Shown here one piece after another: positions 5,713 to 7,554 of a stretch of DNA of 7,554 nt. This DNA is from Desulfobacterales bacterium (GTDB lineage Bacteria > Desulfobacterota > Desulfobacteria > Desulfobacterales > BuS5). Position 1 is the stretch's first letter. Each line of letters begins with the position of its first letter. The notes below the pieces were generated by a model. That model was not told the origin of the DNA and did not search any database. It saw only the letters and a list, made by a program, of their open reading frames with translations. The position numbers and the translations under genes were made by a program. The stretch covers positions 1 through 7,554 of the forward strand of contig JAGVGX010000085.1 of NCBI GenBank assembly GCA_020056865.1, in the 5' to 3' direction.

Positions 5713-7554
5713 ATGCAGCATGTTACAAATCATTACTTTTCCGTTTTACAAAAACCATCGCCCGGATTTCACATATTAAGGTTTCGGGGAGATACGGAAA
5801 CTTTTACACTGACCATTTCCAAAACAGAAAAAGGAAGCGCGTGGATTCGAACCAACATAGGCCGGGCAAAACATATTCGTTTCGAAATCATAAGGCAAAT
5901 CATCCGTAATAAACCTGGACTGGCCAAAGACTGGTTTGATATTCCGATGAAACAGATAGATGATCTGAACTTTCAAATTCAGCTCCCACTTTGCGAGGTT
6001 GGACGTTTTGAAGCAAAATGTTTTTTTTTAAAAAAAGGACATGATGTTCCCATATGGCCGGAAGGTCCAAATATTACCATCAATGTTGAGCCGGCTGAAA
6101 CGTGTTGTGCTAATATTATTTACAATGCATTTGTCAGGCAGTTTGGCCCTAATATAAGCGGTGCATTGACAGATTTGTTAAAAGACCCTTCCATTAAAAA
6201 ATTAGATGAAAAAGGGTTTGCTGTTATTCCTCCATCAGGTACGTTTCGTGATCTAAAAAAAAAACTTGATTTTATTATTGGAGAGCTTGGATGCAGAATA
6301 ATCCAGCTTCTGCCTATCCATTTAACTCCCACAATTTATGCAAGGATGGGAAGATTCGGGAGCCCTTTTGCAGCACTTAGCTTCACATCTGTTGATGCGG
6401 CCCTGGCTGAATTTGATCCGCTGGCAACTCCTTTGGAACAGTTTATAGAGTTAGCAGATGAAGTTCATAAGCAAGGCGCAAAAATTATTTTAGACATTGC
6501 CGTTAATCATACCGGATGGGGAGCAAGACTCCACGAAACCCACCCCGAATGGCTGTTGCGGAGCCATGATGGACGAATTAAAGTTCCAGGGGCATGGGGA
6601 GTAAACTGGGAAGATCTCACCAGCCTTGACTACTCAAAAAAAGGGCTTTGGATTCATATGGCAAAGCGTTTTTTAATCTGGTGTCACAGAGGTGTGGACG
6701 GATTTCGATGCGATGCAGGATATATGATTCCGATTCCTGCGTGGAAATACATAGTTGCAAAGGTCCGGGATCAGTACCCGGACACACTTTTTTTTCTTGA
6801 AGGGCTTGGTGGAAAAATTTCAGTAACAAGAGATATATTAAATCATGCAAACTTTAACTGGGCATATTCTGAACTGTTTCAAAACTACAGCAGAAAACAG
6901 ATCGAAACCTATCTTCCAGAAGCCATGGATATCTCTGAAAAAGAAGGCACTATGGTGCACTTTGCTGAAACCCATGACAATAATCGTCTGGCCTCACATT
7001 CTCACGTTTATTCACAAATGCGTACAGCACTGTGTGCTCTTTTGTCATCTCATGGCGCTTTTGGTTTTGCAAATGGCGTTGAATGGTTTGCAACAGATAA
7101 AATCGATGTTCACGAGTCAAATTCCCTGAACTGGGGCGCCGAACCAAATCAAATTGGCCTTATACATCGTCTGACATCCATCTTAAAAAACCATCCTGCT
7201 TTTTTTAACCGAACCGAAATTAAAATGATTCATAAAAATGATGGCAACTTCATTGTTCTGCAACGCCGCCATCTGCCCACAAACAAAAAACTTCTGATTG
7301 TCGTCAACCTTGATGATAAAAATGAAACCATGGCATCCTGGGATGTCGATGATAAAAAAGAAAATACCACAACAACAGACGCTCACAGATATGTGGATCT
7401 GATAACAGAAAAACATATAGCAATACATATATCAAATACACATCGCAGTTGTTTATTATCTCCCGGGCAGGTGCTTTGCCTTTCCCATGACACAGAAGAC
7501 GTGGCAATGATTGCATGTTCGTCTTCTGAAAACAATCGGATTCCCAATCATATA
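5713..7554 (+). CDS. GH13 (alpha-amylase family) alpha-glucan enzyme, N-terminal 614 residues; gene continues past the window
   Basis: The frame is open from 5605 to the last base without a stop, so the 3' end is missing. ATG 5713 is its first ATG; no Shine-Dalgarno is evident, and an in-frame TGA lies at 5602. Residues 1 to about 115 look like a beta-rich N-terminal domain ('VGRFEAKCFF', 96-105). The catalytic barrel follows from about 130 ('YNAFVRQFG', 137-145). All four GH13 regions are present: 'DIAVNH' (261-266), 'GFRCDAG' with nucleophile D334, 'FLEGLGG' with acid/base E363, and 'ETHDNNR' with D422. The enzyme should therefore cleave or transfer alpha-1,4 or alpha-1,6 glucan bonds. From about 515 there is a C-terminal-type beta domain ('LLIVVNLDD', then 'LSPGQVLCLS'), after which the frame still continues. 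No signal peptide is seen, so it probably acts on cytoplasmic glycogen. The layout recalls glycogen debranching proteins with a GH13 half followed by an amylo-alpha-1,6-glucosidase half, but that second half is not visible. It could equally be a stand-alone transferase or amylase. Confidence 0.88.
   Translation, partial: MQHVTNHYFSVLQKPSPGFHILRFRGDTETFTLTISKTEKGSAWIRTNIGRAKHIRFEIIRQIIRNKPGLAKDWFDIPMKQIDDLNFQIQLPLCEVGRFEAKCFFLKKGHDVPIWPEGPNITINVEPAETCCANIIYNAFVRQFGPNISGALTDLLKDPSIKKLDEKGFAVIPPSGTFRDLKKKLDFIIGELGCRIIQLLPIHLTPTIYARMGRFGSPFAALSFTSVDAALAEFDPLATPLEQFIELADEVHKQGAKIILDIAVNHTGWGARLHETHPEWLLRSHDGRIKVPGAWGVNWEDLTSLDYSKKGLWIHMAKRFLIWCHRGVDGFRCDAGYMIPIPAWKYIVAKVRDQYPDTLFFLEGLGGKISVTRDILNHANFNWAYSELFQNYSRKQIETYLPEAMDISEKEGTMVHFAETHDNNRLASHSHVYSQMRTALCALLSSHGAFGFANGVEWFATDKIDVHESNSLNWGAEPNQIGLIHRLTSILKNHPAFFNRTEIKMIHKNDGNFIVLQRRHLPTNKKLLIVVNLDDKNETMASWDVDDKKENTTTTDAHRYVDLITEKHIAIHISNTHRSCLLSPGQVLCLSHDTEDVAMIACSSSENNRIPNHI

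Noticed and set aside
5776..7516. Minus-strand open frames of 65-81 codons across the GH13 gene
   Set aside because: They are out-of-frame shadows of a gene with intact catalytic motifs, without ribosome binding sites or recognisable products.

Overview
The window holds six genes, all on the + strand: a soluble hybrid histidine kinase, a thiamine pair (a ThiE-ThiL fusion and ThiD), two universal stress proteins, and the first 614 codons of a large GH13 alpha-glucan enzyme that runs off the right edge. The minus strand carries nothing I would call a gene.

The DNA is A+T-rich by eye. The style of the proteins suggests a Gram-negative anaerobe of the Desulfobacterota (Desulfobacteraceae-like). 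The best clue is the second receiver domain of the kinase, whose 'LDMIMDPG..GLETYKRI' and 'GQKAIIASGYSE' wording is very common in hybrid kinases of that group. This is an inference from memory, not a database result.

Layout: 4-1923 is a REC-PAS-HisKA-HATPase-REC kinase. After 11 bases comes a fused ThiE-ThiL gene (1935-3542), then 44 bases later thiD (3587-4375). The thi genes together would cover HMP to HMP-PP (ThiD), coupling to the thiazole phosphate (ThiE half) and TMP to thiamine diphosphate (ThiL half). However, the ThiE half has lost most residues that bind metal and pyrophosphate in true ThiE enzymes, so the coupling step is in doubt. No TPP riboswitch is visible upstream of either gene.

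Two UspA-family genes follow (4421-4882 and 5033-5512). Both have strong Shine-Dalgarno sequences, and the second has a good sigma70-type promoter of its own in the 150-base gap. The 200-base gap after them holds a 12-bp perfect inverted repeat (5542-5599). The GH13 gene begins at 5713; it has all catalytic residues in view and may continue into a glycogen-debranching C-terminal half outside the window.

I see no CRISPR array, tRNA, rRNA, insertion sequence or phage gene. Most of the window looks like ordinary chromosome. The main points of interest are the degenerate ThiE half, the intergenic inverted repeat and the unresolved architecture of the GH13 protein.
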